Source of the DNA: Deinococcus roseus | GTDB taxonomy: Bacteria; Deinococcota; Deinococci; Deinococcales; Deinococcaceae | DNA length: 64,000 bases | Reading direction: 5' to 3' | Assembly (NCBI RefSeq): GCF_014646895.1 | Contig: NZ_BMOD01000011.1 | Span: 1 to 64,000 of the forward strand | Shown: piece after piece, positions 16,257-24,526 of the stretch | Layout: every line of letters begins with the position of its first letter | Position numbering within the stretch: position 1 is the first letter of the stretch | Notes under the pieces: model-generated | Databases searched by the model: none | What the model was told of the DNA's origin: nothing | The model's input: only the letters and a program-made list of their open reading frames with translations | Position numbers and translations under genes: made by a program

Positions 16257-17039
16257 TCACTCTGCCAGGGTCTCTGTGCGAATCTCCTGCCAGCGGGTCA
16301 ATTGCTGGTGGGTGCCCAGTTCAAACAGAGCTTCATGGGTGCTCAATTGATGGTCATGCAGCACCTCCACTTGCATCAACAATCGGGGGTGAAAGTGAGG
16401 AAGGGTGAAAGGCTGTTTGGGCAAAAGACCATCGCCCAGTTTGCTCTCTGCGGGAAGTTCATCCCCACAACCCAAACTGTACTGGTCAGCCGAATAAATG
16501 GTTCCCTCTGGCAGTTGTTCCCGATGGGGCACCTCTTCAGGATGATGCACCCAGGAGGCATCTTGTGAAGGATAAGTGAACCAGAAGTCTCCCCAGGGAT
16601 CCCTTTCCACCTGCCTGCAATCCACTGGAACTGCAGGCCAGAACAGGAAACACACGAAACCCACCAGAAATCCGTAAGCACTTGGAGGAATGGTCAGAAT
16701 CCGGAGCCACCCCCTGCGGGTCAACCACAACAAACCCAGCAATCCTACAAGCACAACAGGCAAAATCCCATACACAAAAAACAAGGGGGTTGGATATTCA
16801 ATGTGTGGCAGAAACCATATTCCAAAAGGCACAACACCAATCAGAAACACAAGCAAAAGCAGGGAACACACAATCACCACATCCCAGATCCTTTTTTCCA
16901 GTCCTGCCACCATCAGGACTCCTCCCAGGCCAAACATCAGGAGCACCTCCCAATCTTCAGTAAAGACCATCCAGCAATACAGGTAGCCCATTCCGAATGC
17001 AATCAAAGCCCTCAAATACAAAGAGAAACCTTTAAACAT
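16257..17039 (-). CDS. membrane protein of unknown function
   Basis: 260 residues starting MFKGFSLYLRAL. About five transmembrane helices occupy the N-terminal half; the C-terminal 120 residues are soluble and rich in His, Pro and Glu. I do not recognise the family. The start at 17039 is chosen because TAAAAT stands 5 bases before the ATG; the frame is open 31 codons further but without support. Its neighbours are alaS (upstream region shared) and unrelated membrane proteins. GC is lower than in alaS. Confidence 0.6.
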   Translation of the reverse strand: MFKGFSLYLRALIAFGMGYLYCWMVFTEDWEVLLMFGLGGVLMVAGLEKRIWDVVIVCSLLLLVFLIGVVPFGIWFLPHIEYPTPLFFVYGILPVVLVGLLGLLWLTRRGWLRILTIPPSAYGFLVGFVCFLFWPAVPVDCRQVERDPWGDFWFTYPSQDASWVHHPEEVPHREQLPEGTIYSADQYSLGCGDELPAESKLGDGLLPKQPFTLPHFHPRLLMQVEVLHDHQLSTHEALFELGTHQQLTRWQEIRTETLAE

Positions 17040-17044
17040 GCCTG

Positions 17045-17356
17045 ATTTTAGCACTGGGTTGGATGTCAGCCCTGACAAACCCTGTCCACCAGCAGTGCCC
17101 AACTTCTGCCCATTCCAGCAAAAGTTCTGCAACTGGAAAAGGTTCCAGAAGCGGGCTTTCTCTTTGAGCCCGGACCTTTTTGTGGGTACCCTGAATGTAC
17201 CCCGGACCCAACATACTTTCCCTTTTCAGCCTTCCGGGTGGATCCGCCAGGCAGCACAGGTCACAACCGCAATCTCCTCTAGAGAGCAGTCAGGCAGCCA
17301 GCGGCCCAGGTTTTCCTTTCCACACATCCGGGAAGGCCTGGGCCGCCTGGATTTTT
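17045..17356. other. gene-free stretch with a strong hairpin
   Basis: No supported gene. A 10-base perfect stem GCGGCCCAGG/CCTGGGCCGC (17301-17310 with 17337-17346) is followed on the plus strand by CTGGATTTTTT, so it is a better plus-strand than minus-strand terminator although no plus-strand gene precedes it. A smaller hairpin GGGTAC/GTACCC lies at 17195-17215. It may end the minus-strand gene at 17357 or mark an undetected plus-strand RNA. Confidence 0.45.
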
Positions 17357-17794
17357 TCAGGGGGTCCTGCCGGGTTCTGGCGGGGCATGCACCAGCAGCA
17401 GGATGGGCACCATCACCTGCAAAGCCAGCAGCAGCACAGCAGCCACCATGTCCAGAGGTCCAGAAAAAGCCTGCAGGTGCATCAGGTGGTAAATCAGGTG
17501 CGGAAGGCCATACACCAGCGTGCAGATGGCCACCACACGGGTGTTGACCTGTCTGGGCCAGAACAGGGACAGCAGGGTCAGTGCAGCAAGAGACAGCTGC
17601 AGGCTGCCAAAATCCCGCAAAAGGTGCTCATTGTAAGGGCCTTCTGCAGCCACCCAGGCATGTCCGGGCAACGGAAAATTCTGGTAGAACCCCTGAGGGG
17701 AAACCAGTGCCCAGACTCCAGGCACCAGCACATTGAGGGCCAGATACCACAGCCCTGCGGTTTCATTGAGGGGTCGGGGGGCAGAACCAGACAT
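17357..17794 (-). CDS. small integral membrane protein of unknown function
   Basis: 145 residues with four predicted transmembrane helices. Conserved-looking features are PGVWALVSPQGFYQNFP, WVAAEGPYNEHLLRDFGS and YGLPHLIYHLMHL, a pattern I associate with uncharacterised four-helix proteins in actinobacteria; no function is known to me. The ATG at 17794 follows the stop of the NAD(P)-binding gene by 2 bases (TGAGGATG), so it is the third gene of the TetR unit. Confidence 0.65.
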   Translation of the reverse strand: MSGSAPRPLNETAGLWYLALNVLVPGVWALVSPQGFYQNFPLPGHAWVAAEGPYNEHLLRDFGSLQLSLAALTLLSLFWPRQVNTRVVAICTLVYGLPHLIYHLMHLQAFSGPLDMVAAVLLLALQVMVPILLLVHAPPEPGRTP

Positions 17795-17796
17795 CC

Positions 17797-18588
17797 TCAG
17801 CCCTGGGCTTTCTGATAGGCATTGGTGGTTTGTGACCGTCTGGAAAGCCATTCCTGCCAAGTCTCTCCTTTGCGGGTCACCTGAGAGGAAGCCAGTTCCC
17901 TGAAAACTTTAAAGACAGAAAGCGGCAAGGGGAAGGTGTACATGGTTTTCTGGATGCCCTGCGCTTTTAAAAAACTGTGGGTCAACTGGTCCAGGGTCAG
18001 CACTTCGGGTCCTGCAAGGTCTGGCAGGCGACCTGCTGGTGCTTGCAGTGCAGCCTGGGCCAGGGTTTCTGCCACGGCAGAGAGGCCCACTGGTTGAAAA
18101 GGCAGATCTCTGGGCAGCAGGATCAGGGGACTTTTGACAATGGACTGGATCAGAAAGCCCACGAAGTCATGGAACTGGGCAGCCCGCAAGATGGTGTAAG
18201 GGATGCCGCTGGACTCCAGCACCTGCTCGTCTTGCAACTTGGCTTTGTAATAAGGGTAAAACGTCAGGCGATCAATCCCGATGATGCTGATCAGCACCAC
18301 ATGTTTTACAGAAGACTGTTGCACTGCCTTCAACAGGTTCTGGGTGGCCAGGGTGTTCTGTCTGGCATGGGTCGGGTTGTGGGCACAGTGGATGACCACC
18401 TCCACATCCTTTAATGCAGCTTCCACTCCTGCACCTGTGGTCAGGTCTCCCTGCACGGTTTCCACTCCGGGCCAGCTGAGGATGTTTTTGCGGCTGAGCA
18501 CCCTGGGAATGCTTCCTCTGGCTTTAAGGGCTTCCACCACTTCTTTGCCCAGCACTCCGGTTCCACCTGTCACCAGCACACGTTTCAT
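17797..18588 (-). CDS. NAD(P)-binding protein, atypical short-chain dehydrogenase (NmrA-like)
   Basis: 263 residues. The Rossmann start MKRVLVTGGTGVLGKEV carries the GxxGxxG pattern, and later LISIIGIDRLTFYPYYKAK contains the YxxxK pair. The C-terminal part (IPYTILRAAQFHDFV) fits atypical SDR/NmrA proteins that bind NAD(P) and reduce quinones or act as sensors. The frame is open far upstream inside the TetR gene, but the Rossmann start at 18588 is clear. Its ATGA overlaps the TetR stop. It is the probable target of that regulator. Confidence 0.8.
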   Translation of the reverse strand: MKRVLVTGGTGVLGKEVVEALKARGSIPRVLSRKNILSWPGVETVQGDLTTGAGVEAALKDVEVVIHCAHNPTHARQNTLATQNLLKAVQQSSVKHVVLISIIGIDRLTFYPYYKAKLQDEQVLESSGIPYTILRAAQFHDFVGFLIQSIVKSPLILLPRDLPFQPVGLSAVAETLAQAALQAPAGRLPDLAGPEVLTLDQLTHSFLKAQGIQKTMYTFPLPLSVFKVFRELASSQVTRKGETWQEWLSRRSQTTNAYQKAQG

Positions 18589-19217
18589 GTCTCTTTCCTT
18601 TCTGGAAGGTATTTGCTCAGCAGCAAATCCACCACATGCTGCTTGCGGTTTTCTCTGGTCTGGGGGTCTTGCATGTCCATGCCCAGCGGTCTCAGAAAAG
18701 TCTCTGCGTGGGCCATCGGAAACCAGCACAGGGCGGTCAGGTCGATCATGAATTGCTCGGGTTCTCCCTGCCAGTGCAGTTCGTGCTGCATCAGGGCCAG
18801 GGCTTCCCGGAACACCTCCAGCTGGCTGGGCAGTTTGCTGAGGTACTGCCCGCCTGAAAGGGTTTCCCACTCGGTGAGGCGCACAAAACGGGGATGTTTG
18901 AACTGAAAATCAAAGAACTGTTCGATGGCAAAGCGCAAGAGCTGTCTGGGGTCATGTGCGGGTTGCTGGGCCAGGGTTTTGAGGGCCAGCACCAGTTGCA
19001 GAGGTTCTGCAAAAGCCCGGTCCAGCACAGCCTGATACAGTCCTTCTTTGGAACCGAAGAAATACCCGGGGGTCCCACGGGCCACTCCGGCCTGATCACA
19101 GATCTCTTGCAGGCTGGTCTTTTCAAAGCCTTTTTCTGCAAATAGGATTTCAGCAGCATCCAGAATGAGTTGTTTGCTTTTCTCTGCAGCCTGGGTTTTC
19201 TGATTGGTGCGTGTCAT
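18585..19217 (-). CDS. TetR family transcriptional regulator
   Basis: 210 residues. N-terminal TetR helix-turn-helix (ILDAAEILFAEKGFEKTSLQEI, then GVARGTPGYFFGSKEGLY) followed by a ligand-binding helical domain ending LLSKYLPERKE. It is first in an operon with an NAD(P)-binding protein and a membrane protein, and overlaps the former by 4 bases (ATGA). The upstream gap holds a repeated CGTACA sequence that may be its operator, consistent with autoregulation. Confidence 0.85.
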   Translation of the reverse strand: MTRTNQKTQAAEKSKQLILDAAEILFAEKGFEKTSLQEICDQAGVARGTPGYFFGSKEGLYQAVLDRAFAEPLQLVLALKTLAQQPAHDPRQLLRFAIEQFFDFQFKHPRFVRLTEWETLSGGQYLSKLPSQLEVFREALALMQHELHWQGEPEQFMIDLTALCWFPMAHAETFLRPLGMDMQDPQTRENRKQHVVDLLLSKYLPERKET

Positions 19218-19256
19218 GTTGCCTTCCTGATCTTCAGGTTAACATAATCTTCGCTG

Positions 19257-19283
19257 AACGTACAGCATTATTCGTACATTACG
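19257..19283. promoter_or_regulatory. candidate TetR operator
   Basis: Two CGTACA sequences (19259-19264 and 19273-19278) lie 14 bases apart in AACGTACAGCATTATTCGTACATT, 40 to 66 bases before the TetR start. GTAC is itself palindromic. Spacing of about 1.3 turns fits a TetR-type site, but this is inference. Confidence 0.35.
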
Positions 19284-19540
19284 TTTTGGACTCTGCATAA
19301 ATTTGTCTAACTTTGCAGGATCTTCCCCTTCTGAATTTTCAGGTTTTCTGAAAAATTTCGCTGCTGTCCTGTGGCTTCCCAGGCTTCCTGGCATCTTGCT
19401 GGACCCACAGAGAAACCAGGCACAACCCCTGAGGGCACACCCGCAGAGCAAAAAACAATACTGCTTTTTTTGCAGGCTGAACCCTCAAGCTTTTGTCAGG
19501 GAGAACCCCAAAACGTAAGAAATTTGTTGTCAAAACCCGC

Positions 19541-19553
19541 TATGATGAAGGAA
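19541..19553 (+). promoter_or_regulatory. -10 box and start region of the gene at 19554
   Basis: TATGAT at 19541-19546, 7 bases, then ATG. GAAGGAA in between could also act as ribosome site. This decides the start among several upstream in-frame codons. Confidence 0.5.
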
Positions 19554-20387
19554 ATGAGTTTCCTGAGGAAGTTTTTAAACCTGACTGAAGAAGGAACTGA
19601 CCCTGCAAACCGGGGTTCAATTCCTGAAGGAAACAGCATCATCCTGCTGTTTTCCATACAGCCAGACCTCAACCGGGCGGTGATCAGCCTCAGGCAACTG
19701 CTCAAAGACCCCAACATTCACCTGGAGCGCCTGGAAGGACAGGAAACTGCACGCTTTCAGATGATCGGGCATGAAGTGCTGGTGATGGGTCAGGAAGGTC
19801 CCCTCCCCCGGGACCTCCAGCAAAAAACCATTCAGTCCACCGGTTATCCCAAAAGCGTGCGGGACCAGCTGCAAAACCACCGCCTGCACATGCACTGCGT
19901 CTACACCGGAGAAAACGACAGTGCCCTGCAACAGATGCTGGTGCTTTATCAGGTGGCAGCCGCTTTTGTTCCACTGGGCTTGCTGGGGGTGGTGGATGAG
20001 GTGGCCCTGGTGGCCCACCCCGCCAAAGTGGTCAAGGACATTGCCCTGGAAGTGGACCGTCACCACCTGAAAAAAGACATTCCCACCGCCTTCTGGACCA
20101 GCCTGAACAAGGTCACCAGGCCGGATGGTCTGGTCTGGTATGCCACCCGTGGTTTTGAGCGCTTTCGCTCTCCCAACTTTGCCCTGCTGGCGCAGGAAGG
20201 CCAGACCGACGATGTGCTGGAGGTCTTCACCATGCTGCTCAAAGGGTTGGTCTTTGACAAGGCCGTTTATCAGGTGGGAGAAGGCATCCATCTGGCAGGC
20301 ACCGACCTGCTCTTTCGGGAGCTGTATGAACACCAGCAGGAGTTGCAGGGCCATGAACCTGTGCTGGTGGTGGAAATCGAAAGCTGA
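19554..20387 (+). CDS. uncharacterised protein, DUF4261-like
   Basis: 277 residues starting MSFLRKFLNLTEEG. The middle and C-terminal parts (TFRW-type TAFWTSLNKV, then WYATRGFERFRSPNFALLA) resemble DUF4261 proteins, a family of unknown function often near toxin or secretion genes; the match is by eye and uncertain. No signal peptide or membrane helix. It stands alone: TetR diverges upstream and a terminator at 20454 follows. Possible start codons upstream were rejected for lack of any signal. Confidence 0.55.
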   Translation: MSFLRKFLNLTEEGTDPANRGSIPEGNSIILLFSIQPDLNRAVISLRQLLKDPNIHLERLEGQETARFQMIGHEVLVMGQEGPLPRDLQQKTIQSTGYPKSVRDQLQNHRLHMHCVYTGENDSALQQMLVLYQVAAAFVPLGLLGVVDEVALVAHPAKVVKDIALEVDRHHLKKDIPTAFWTSLNKVTRPDGLVWYATRGFERFRSPNFALLAQEGQTDDVLEVFTMLLKGLVFDKAVYQVGEGIHLAGTDLLFRELYEHQQELQGHEPVLVVEIES

Positions 20388-20453
20388 TTCTGTCTCAGCA
20401 GGCTTTCTCAGGCAAAATCCCATACCAAACGAGCGTTTTCAGGGCATCTGATC

Positions 20454-20482
20454 AAAAAGGCACACAAAACCTGCCTTTTTTT
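20454..20482 (+). terminator. terminator after the gene at 19554
   Basis: Stem AAAAAGGCA/TGCCTTTTT (20454-20462 with 20472-20480), loop of 9, then T-rich. The A-rich 5' arm makes it bidirectional. Confidence 0.75.
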
Positions 20483-20519
20483 CCTATTCAATATGTTTTT
20501 TAAAGTGTTAAGTTGAGCC

Positions 20520-21737
20520 GTGACTTCAGCCACCCGCCCCTCCAACTCCCGCTTTGAAATCATTGCCCTGGTGGGCCTGCTGCAGGCCATTGGCGCATTC
20601 ACCATCGACATCATGCTTCCTGCACTCAGCACCATGAGCAGAGACTTCGGGGTCACCGAAACCCGAGCCCAGCTCATTGTGGGCAGCTACTTTTTCGGGT
20701 TTGCTGCAGGACAGCTGCTGCACGGCCCCCTCAGTGACCAGTACGGCAGAAAACCCGTCTTGATGACCGCCCTTTTCCTGTACATGCTGACCACGCTCGG
20801 CATCATCTTCACCCAGGATTTCACCCTGCTGCTGGTGCTCAGGGGATTGCAAGGGGTGCTGGGGGCTGCCATGCGCATCGTGCCCACCGCCCTGATCCGC
20901 GACCAGTACTCCGGTGCTGCCATGGCCCGCATCATGTCCTTTGCCATGATGGTGTTCCTGATTGCGCCCGTGATTGCCCCCAGCATTGGCACAATCATTC
21001 TGCAGTGGGGCTGGCATGCCATCTTCTATTTTCTTGCTGGACTGGCCGCTTTCCTGCTGCTGTGGGCTGGCCTGAGGCTGCAGGAAACCCTTCCGGTGGA
21101 AAAACGGCGCGTTCAAAGCTTTGAAAACCTCAAGAAAGCCGCTGTGCTGGTGTTCCAGCAGAAACAGAGTGTGGCCTACACCCTGATCCTGATTTTCACC
21201 TCAGCCATCCTGTACACCTACCTGATGAGTGCACCACAGCTCTACAAGGGTTTTCTGAACCTCAACAACACCCAGTTTGCCCTGGCTTTCGGAGCCACAG
21301 GCATTGTGCAGTCCCTGGGGGCCTTTGCCAACACTGCGCTGGTCACCCGGCTGGGCATCCACCGCCTGATCCGTTACGCCCTGTGGGGCATCTGCCTGTT
21401 CAGTTTCCTGACCGTGCCCCATGCCCTGCTGAATCAGAATGTGATCGGGGTGTGGTTGCACATCAGCGTGGTGCTGTTCTTCATGAGCATCACCTTCCCC
21501 AATGCCAACAGTGCAGCCATGGAGCCCCTGGGCAGCATTGCAGGTTTTGCCAGCAGCATCATCGGCTTTGTGAGCAGTGCAGCAGCCGGATTGCTGGGAG
21601 CCCTGCTGGGCCAGTGGGCTGCAGGAGACTTCCTGAAATTTGGAATGGGCTGGACCGCCCTCGCCCTGATCAGTTTGCTGGTGCTGACCTGGCTGTGGCG
21701 AAAACACAGGCCAGAAGCGAGAACTGTGCGGGTTTGA
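20520..21737 (+). CDS. Bcr/CflA family multidrug MFS transporter
   Basis: 405 residues, 12 transmembrane helices. The N-terminus GAFTIDIMLPALSTMSRDFG and loop GPLSDQYGRKPVLM (MFS motif A) mark the DHA1 Bcr/CflA group, proton-driven drug exporters of the inner membrane. The start is GTG at 20520; TAAGTT lies 5 bases before it, so a leaderless transcript is possible. It converges with the alkA-like gene, with 3 bases between stops. No local regulator is apparent. Confidence 0.88.
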   Translation: MTSATRPSNSRFEIIALVGLLQAIGAFTIDIMLPALSTMSRDFGVTETRAQLIVGSYFFGFAAGQLLHGPLSDQYGRKPVLMTALFLYMLTTLGIIFTQDFTLLLVLRGLQGVLGAAMRIVPTALIRDQYSGAAMARIMSFAMMVFLIAPVIAPSIGTIILQWGWHAIFYFLAGLAAFLLLWAGLRLQETLPVEKRRVQSFENLKKAAVLVFQQKQSVAYTLILIFTSAILYTYLMSAPQLYKGFLNLNNTQFALAFGATGIVQSLGAFANTALVTRLGIHRLIRYALWGICLFSFLTVPHALLNQNVIGVWLHISVVLFFMSITFPNANSAAMEPLGSIAGFASSIIGFVSSAAAGLLGALLGQWAAGDFLKFGMGWTALALISLLVLTWLWRKHRPEARTVRV

Positions 21738-21740
21738 CCC

Positions 21741-22358
21741 TCACACATGCACCCAGAACAGCGGCTGAATGGACAGATCCGTTTCTGATTCCTGCCACAA
21801 CAACCACGCAGCGTAAGACCGAAAAGGACGCCACCGCTCAGCAACATCCGGGGTGGCGTTCTCTCCCATCACCCGAAAAAAACCGCGCCTGAGGGCCACA
21901 TCTCCCCAGGGAAACACATCTTCATGCCCCAGACCAAAAATCAGGAACATGTCTGTGGACCACTGCCCGATGCCCCACATCTCCAGCAGGATTTCGCTGA
22001 CTTTCTGGTCCGATTCTTCTTGCAGGAGGTCCAGATCCAGACCCTGCAAAACCCTGGTGGCGATGCCCTTGAGGGTGCGCATCTTATTGCGGGTGAGGCC
22101 CAGTTTGCCCAGCACATCCTCGTGGGTGTTCAGGACTTTTTCCGGGGTGAAACCTCCCAGATGCTGCAAGACCCGGTTCTCCACAGCCACTGCAGAGCGC
22201 ACGCTCACCTGTTGCCCGATCACAATGCTGCACAAACCAGAGAACGCATCAAAAGAGCCTTTGAAGGACTGTGGGAGGGTGTGTTTTTCCAGCAAAGGGG
22301 CCAGATCAGGGTCCTGTTCCAGGAAAGCGCGGGCAGCAGAGGAAGACATGGGTTTCAT
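21741..22358 (-). CDS. DNA-3-methyladenine glycosylase II (AlkA-like, HhH-GPD)
   Basis: 205 residues. Removes alkylated bases such as 3-methyladenine from DNA. The HhH-GPD fold shows IVIGQQVSVRSA, the helix-hairpin-helix MWGIGQWSTDMFLIF and the catalytic aspartate in PWGDVALRR. It lacks the N-terminal regulatory or beta domain of E. coli AlkA, so it belongs to the short bacterial type. Upstream lies tRNA-Ala on the same strand with its own terminator. Confidence 0.9.
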   Translation of the reverse strand: MKPMSSSAARAFLEQDPDLAPLLEKHTLPQSFKGSFDAFSGLCSIVIGQQVSVRSAVAVENRVLQHLGGFTPEKVLNTHEDVLGKLGLTRNKMRTLKGIATRVLQGLDLDLLQEESDQKVSEILLEMWGIGQWSTDMFLIFGLGHEDVFPWGDVALRRGFFRVMGENATPDVAERWRPFRSYAAWLLWQESETDLSIQPLFWVHV

Positions 22359-22411
22359 GATCTGGCAAAACCTGTTGCAAGAACATCAGACACTTCACGT
22401 TGTGGGAGAAA

Positions 22412-22445
22412 CAAAAAGAAAAGACCCGCTGTTTCCAGCGGATCT
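22412..22445 (-). terminator. terminator of tRNA-Ala
   Basis: On the minus strand stem GATCCGCTG/CAGCGGGTC with GAAA-type loop, then TTTTCTTTTTG, directly after the tRNA. Confidence 0.85.
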
Positions 22446-22450
22446 CTTTC

Positions 22451-22529
<79 letters not shown>

Positions 22530-22564
22530 AGCGAGAGTAAGAATATCAGTGAATTGCGAAGTTG

Positions 22565-23335
22565 TCAATAGCCCCGCTGCTCAAGAAAAGCACGGATGGT
22601 CTGAACGGCTTGCTGGACGGTCTGGCGCTGTTCGGGTTTGACGTGCTGGCCATAGAGTTCAAAGGTGCGCAGGTACAGCCTGAGCCCGGCCACCCCCCGT
22701 TCAAGAATGGAAGCGTCAGTGAAACCCAGCATGGTCCAGAAGTTTTCCCGCCAGACAGGATCCTGTTCTCGGTCCCGGATGGTGCTCCAGTAGCGGTTTT
22801 CGGTGACAATCAGTGCACCATTGGCAAATGCACTTGCTTCTGCCAGAGGCCACTGCATGCCCTGCAAGGCAAACAGGCATTTCTCTGGGTTGTGGGTGGT
22901 CAGGGCCCCCATCACCTTGTGAGATTCTTCGATGGTGTTGTAGAGGTGGGAACTGATGCGGACCAGCGCAGCGTCCTGCACTTCTCTCCATTCAAAAGCC
23001 AGTGCCCGCTTCTGAAGGTCTGCAAAACGCCCCTCGGGATCATGCAGGATGCGGGTGTGCCGCATGCCCTCAATGTTCCACAGGGCCGTCTGGGCATCGG
23101 TGAAAGCCAGTTCTTTGCGGTCCCAGGTGTAGAAACTGATGGTCACCAGCTGTCCGTTCTGGTAAAAAATGCGTTGCTGGTAGGTGGGGACAGTCTGGTA
23201 AACAGCATGCAAATCCAGGTCGGAATAAAGGACCTCCTCGCCACGGGCCATGCTGCCCAGCAGCAAGACAGCCTCTGCGCCTTCCTGAACCAGTTGTGCC
23301 GTGAGTTCTTGCAGCAGGTCTTCTGGGGAATTCAT
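22565..23335 (-). CDS. minimal nucleotidyltransferase domain protein
   Basis: 256 residues. The N-terminal region has the NTase signature LLLGSMARGEEVLYSDLDLH, with G27-S28 and the metal-binding D39 and D41, as in kanamycin-type and MNT nucleotidyltransferases. The rest is helical (ERGVAGLRLYLRTFELY). It may nucleotidylate a small molecule or protein; the substrate is unknown, and no HEPN partner gene is adjacent. GGAAGGGA immediately precedes the ATG at 23335; the frame is open 62 codons further without support. Confidence 0.75.
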   Translation of the reverse strand: MNSPEDLLQELTAQLVQEGAEAVLLLGSMARGEEVLYSDLDLHAVYQTVPTYQQRIFYQNGQLVTISFYTWDRKELAFTDAQTALWNIEGMRHTRILHDPEGRFADLQKRALAFEWREVQDAALVRISSHLYNTIEESHKVMGALTTHNPEKCLFALQGMQWPLAEASAFANGALIVTENRYWSTIRDREQDPVWRENFWTMLGFTDASILERGVAGLRLYLRTFELYGQHVKPEQRQTVQQAVQTIRAFLEQRGY

Positions 23336-23411
23336 TCCCTTCCATTGTGCTGAATTTGCTTCATCTGTGCATCGGCTGAACAGCCCAGTGTTGCAGACAA
23401 CTTCGGGACCT

Positions 23412-23888
23412 TCAGCCAGAAGACTGCTGATCCAGTTTTCGGAACAGGGCCACAGCTTCCGGGGAAAGACCTGCAAAAAAAGCCCGGTCCACGGCCTCCA
23501 CCAGCGGAATGCTTTTTTCAATCATCTCTGTGCCTGCAGCAGTGACCTGCAGCACCCTGGCACGGGTGTCTCTGGGATGGGCAAGGCGGGTGACCCAGCC
23601 TTTCTGTTCCAGGGTTCTGAGCACCTGTGAGGTGGTCATGGGGTCCATGTGAGCATGGTCTGCCAGGCGGGTCTGGGTGATGTGCTGCTCGCGGGTGCAC
23701 AACCAGCCCAGACTGGCCAGCAGCACAAACTGGGCATGGGTGAGGTTCAGGGGATCCAGGGCCTGCCGGATGTGCCGCTGCCACCTGCTGGTGATGGTCC
23801 AGAGCAGAAAACCAGGGTTGTCCTGGGGGGTGTCAAATTCGGTGGGGAAATCTTCAGGCATGGGATCAGGGCTTTCAGTGATCAGCAT
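23412..23888 (-). CDS. MarR family transcriptional regulator
   Basis: 158 residues. MarR winged helix with LTHAQFVLLASLGWL, recognition region RLADHAHMDPMTTSQVLRTLEQKGWV and wing HPRDTRARVLQVTAAG. An internal ATG (23861) is an alternative start; neither has a strong ribosome site. A heptad-repeat fragment lies just upstream. It is on the same strand as the SRPBCC gene at 24004, whose promoter carries an inverted repeat that MarR might bind. Confidence 0.85.
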   Translation of the reverse strand: MLITESPDPMPEDFPTEFDTPQDNPGFLLWTITSRWQRHIRQALDPLNLTHAQFVLLASLGWLCTREQHITQTRLADHAHMDPMTTSQVLRTLEQKGWVTRLAHPRDTRARVLQVTAAGTEMIEKSIPLVEAVDRAFFAGLSPEAVALFRKLDQQSSG

Positions 23889-23907
23889 AAGGCATCAGAC
23901 GCAAAGC

Positions 23908-23937
23908 CGGGGGCCCAGAGCCGAGAGCACAAAAGCT
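23908..23937. repeat. heptad-repeat fragment, GCCGAGA family
   Basis: Units GCCCAGA GCCGAGA GCACAAAA in 7-base phase, upstream of the MarR gene. Only one arm is recognisable. Confidence 0.5.
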
Positions 23938-24003
23938 TTTGCAAAACAATCGGCTTCTGGACCAGAAAGGCTTTGTGTATCACATTCAGTCATGCCAGCT
24001 CTG

Positions 24004-24429
24004 TCAAGCAGGGGTGAGCGCTTCTGCCAGCGAAATCAGTTTCTTGATGGCCGGGGGCAGGTGGGAAGCAATGCTCTTGCCGATGGTGCCCGTGTACTGA
24101 TCGTAAGCAGGCCCGATCAGGTGGATGGTGTGGGTGACTTTCAGGCCTTGTGGAGTGGGTTCCAGGGTGTGGTGGAATTTGAGCACACATCCAGGCAGGT
24201 GGGTTTCATCCGAGAAAGATTTGAAAGGATCCACTGCGGTGAGCACAAAAGGAAGGGCGGTCATGCCTTTTGGTGTGAGGGTGCCTGGGGTGCCAGCCAC
24301 AAAGGGGCCTTGCAGGGTGCAAACCTCGAGTTCGCTGTCCCACTGGGGCCATCCTGCCACATTGCTGTAGAAATGCCACACCTGTTCTGCTGTTGCCTGC
24401 GTGTATTCACTCACTTGAATCATCCACAT
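24004..24429 (-). CDS. SRPBCC (START/Bet v 1-like) family protein
   Basis: 141 residues with the pattern of polyketide-cyclase/ligand-binding SRPBCC proteins: VSEYTQATAEQVWHFYSNVAGWPQWD at the start and a long C-terminal helix SIASHLPPAIKKLISLAEAL. It probably binds a hydrophobic ligand. AGAGGTG 5 bases upstream supports ATG 24429. The promoter contains two TATAAT boxes inside a 25-base inverted repeat. It diverges from the patatin gene. Confidence 0.8.
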   Translation of the reverse strand: MWMIQVSEYTQATAEQVWHFYSNVAGWPQWDSELEVCTLQGPFVAGTPGTLTPKGMTALPFVLTAVDPFKSFSDETHLPGCVLKFHHTLEPTPQGLKVTHTIHLIGPAYDQYTGTIGKSIASHLPPAIKKLISLAEALTPA

Positions 24430-24446
24430 AAAACACCTCTTTCTTA

Positions 24447-24477
24447 AGTAAACTTATTATATGTGTACTTATTATAT
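24447..24477 (-). promoter_or_regulatory. promoter with inverted repeat for the SRPBCC gene
   Basis: AAGTAAAC (24447-24454) and GTGTACTT (24464-24471) form an imperfect inverted repeat around TTATTATAT. ACTTATTATAT occurs twice, at 24452 and 24467, giving TATAAT twice on the minus strand. A regulator bound here would block the -10 box. MarR (23412) is a plausible binder. Confidence 0.5.
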
Positions 24478-24526
24478 CTGTCAATCCTCCATCCCTGCCC
24501 TCCGAAAAAGTTAGATTGAGATCAAG

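Noticed and set aside
22565..23335. MNT-HEPN toxin-antitoxin pair
   Set aside because: The nucleotidyltransferase signature is present, but no HEPN gene is adjacent.
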